Part shown: positions 41,533-41,862 of the stretch, one piece after another | Numbering within the stretch: position 1 is the first letter of the stretch | Layout: every line of letters starts with the position of its first letter | Assembly: GCA_910588125.1 (NCBI GenBank) | Contig: CAJUPI010000025.1 | Coordinates: forward strand, 1 to 41,862 | Reading direction: 5' to 3' | Origin: an uncultured Lachnospiraceae bacterium | GTDB taxonomy: Bacteria; Bacillota; Clostridia; Lachnospirales; Lachnospiraceae | Length of the DNA stretch: 41,862 bases | The notes under the pieces: generated by a model | Seen by the model: only the letters and a program-made list of their open reading frames with translations | Told to the model about the DNA's origin: nothing | Database searches by the model: none | Translations under genes and position numbers: made by a program

Positions 41533-41766
41533 ATGCCAGCTTCTCTCCGGAAAGCATCGCCAGCAATCTCTCATCACTGTAAAAAATGCAACCAATTGTT
41601 AAGCTCAGATGAAATTGCCATAACCAAAAAACTGATCAACCGTGGTACTACCATTTACTACTGTGCTGATTGTCTCGCAGAAGCCTTTGATATTCAAAGA
41701 TCAGATATTGAAGCAAAAATTCAATATTATAAAGAAATCGGATGTACTTTGTTTACTATAATTTGA
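41533..41766 (+). CDS. Small protein with two CxxC pairs
   Basis: This 77-residue protein contains HHCKKCNQLL near residue 15 and YYCADCLAEAF near residue 43, a pattern fitting a treble-clef or ribbon-type zinc site. The C-terminal part, IQRSDIEAKIQYYKEIGCTLF, is helical with a final Cys. I do not recognise a named family. It starts 25 bases after the GH27 stop with an AAAGGA sequence about 12 bases upstream, so it may be co-transcribed with it. Function unknown. Confidence 0.6.
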   Translation: MPASLRKASPAISHHCKKCNQLLSSDEIAITKKLINRGTTIYYCADCLAEAFDIQRSDIEAKIQYYKEIGCTLFTII

Positions 41767-41819
41767 TAAGTTAATTTTACTAAGATAGAAGCAATTAAAA
41801 AAGGAAGAGAGGGTGTTGC

Positions 41820-41862
41820 AAAATAAGTCACCCGTCATTTCTCTATCCTGTGTTCGGACGGT
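41820..41862. repeat. Partial second copy of the long hairpin repeat, cut by the window end
   Basis: The last 43 bases align with both arms of the 32924-33072 element. Shared blocks are AAAATAA, CACCCG, CATTTCTCT and a TGT(A/G)T(C/T)CGG stretch. The bases just before (GAGGGTGTTGC) have no match at the first copy and could belong to a separate element or an insertion-sequence end; I cannot tell from the cut sequence. Confidence 0.6.

Overview
The window looks like a low-to-moderate GC chromosome segment from a monoderm Clostridia, most likely a Lachnospiraceae-type gut commensal. Reasons: strong AGGAGG-type ribosome sites, YesM/YesN two-component genes, a DUF2508 (YaaL-like) gene, DUF951, DUF5702 and DUF6382 genes, a Tad pilus cluster without a secretin, and the rpsF-ssb-rpsR block. 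This placement rests on gene content only. I see no rRNA, tRNA, CRISPR array or transposase. No gene-free stretch exceeds about 300 bases; the longest, 24546-24830, holds two divergent promoters.

Layout. (1) 1-1049: rsmA with its own promoter. (2) 1090-10743, plus strand: a sugar-uptake island. A YesN-type regulator overlaps a short YesM-type kinase, followed by a tandem ABC ATPase whose two nucleotide sites both appear destroyed. A second transcription unit follows: a ROK kinase, a ribose-type ATPase (rbsA-like), a permease (rbsC-like) and a substrate-binding lipoprotein. The lipoprotein carries two nearly identical binding domains in one chain. Two 12-bp direct repeats 21 bp apart lie just upstream of this second promoter and are the best candidate operator for the YesN protein. 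(3) 10747-14343, minus strand: metG, a TraX-like membrane protein and tatD. (4) 14439-24545, minus strand: an eleven-gene Tad/Flp pilus operon driven by a consensus promoter. In transcription order it has a prepilin peptidase, TadZ/CpaE, TadA, TadB, TadC, Flp1 pilin, a DUF5702 protein, a TadE-like protein with two Cys/His repeats, a second prepilin peptidase, a small TadE-like protein, and a DUF6382-FHA protein. (5) 24831-28851, plus strand: an ArsR-type regulator, a DUF2508 protein, a GH13 enzyme and a glycogen branching enzyme. (6) 29028-32924, plus strand: an APH-fold kinase, then an OmpR-type regulator and a large multi-span histidine kinase. (7) 32924-34652, minus strand: a 149-bp long-hairpin repeat element, then a lipoprotein with four peptidoglycan-binding repeats and an NlpC/P60 domain. 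(8) 34922-36043, minus strand: rpsF-ssb-rpsR. (9) 36186-39245, minus strand: a DUF2156 protein, a GNAT/Eis-like acetyltransferase, a Sir2 deacylase and a DUF951 protein. (10) 39415-41766: an AIM24 protein (minus), then a GH27 alpha-galactosidase and a small Cys-rich protein (plus). The window ends inside a second, truncated copy of the hairpin repeat.

The most unusual content is in the sugar island: a kinase with no extracellular sensor, a dead ABC ATPase encoded next to it, and a doubled binding protein. I infer that the transporter or the dead ATPase supplies the kinase's signal. The other notable points are the Tad cluster's unusual domain additions and twin prepilin peptidases, and the hairpin repeat family.
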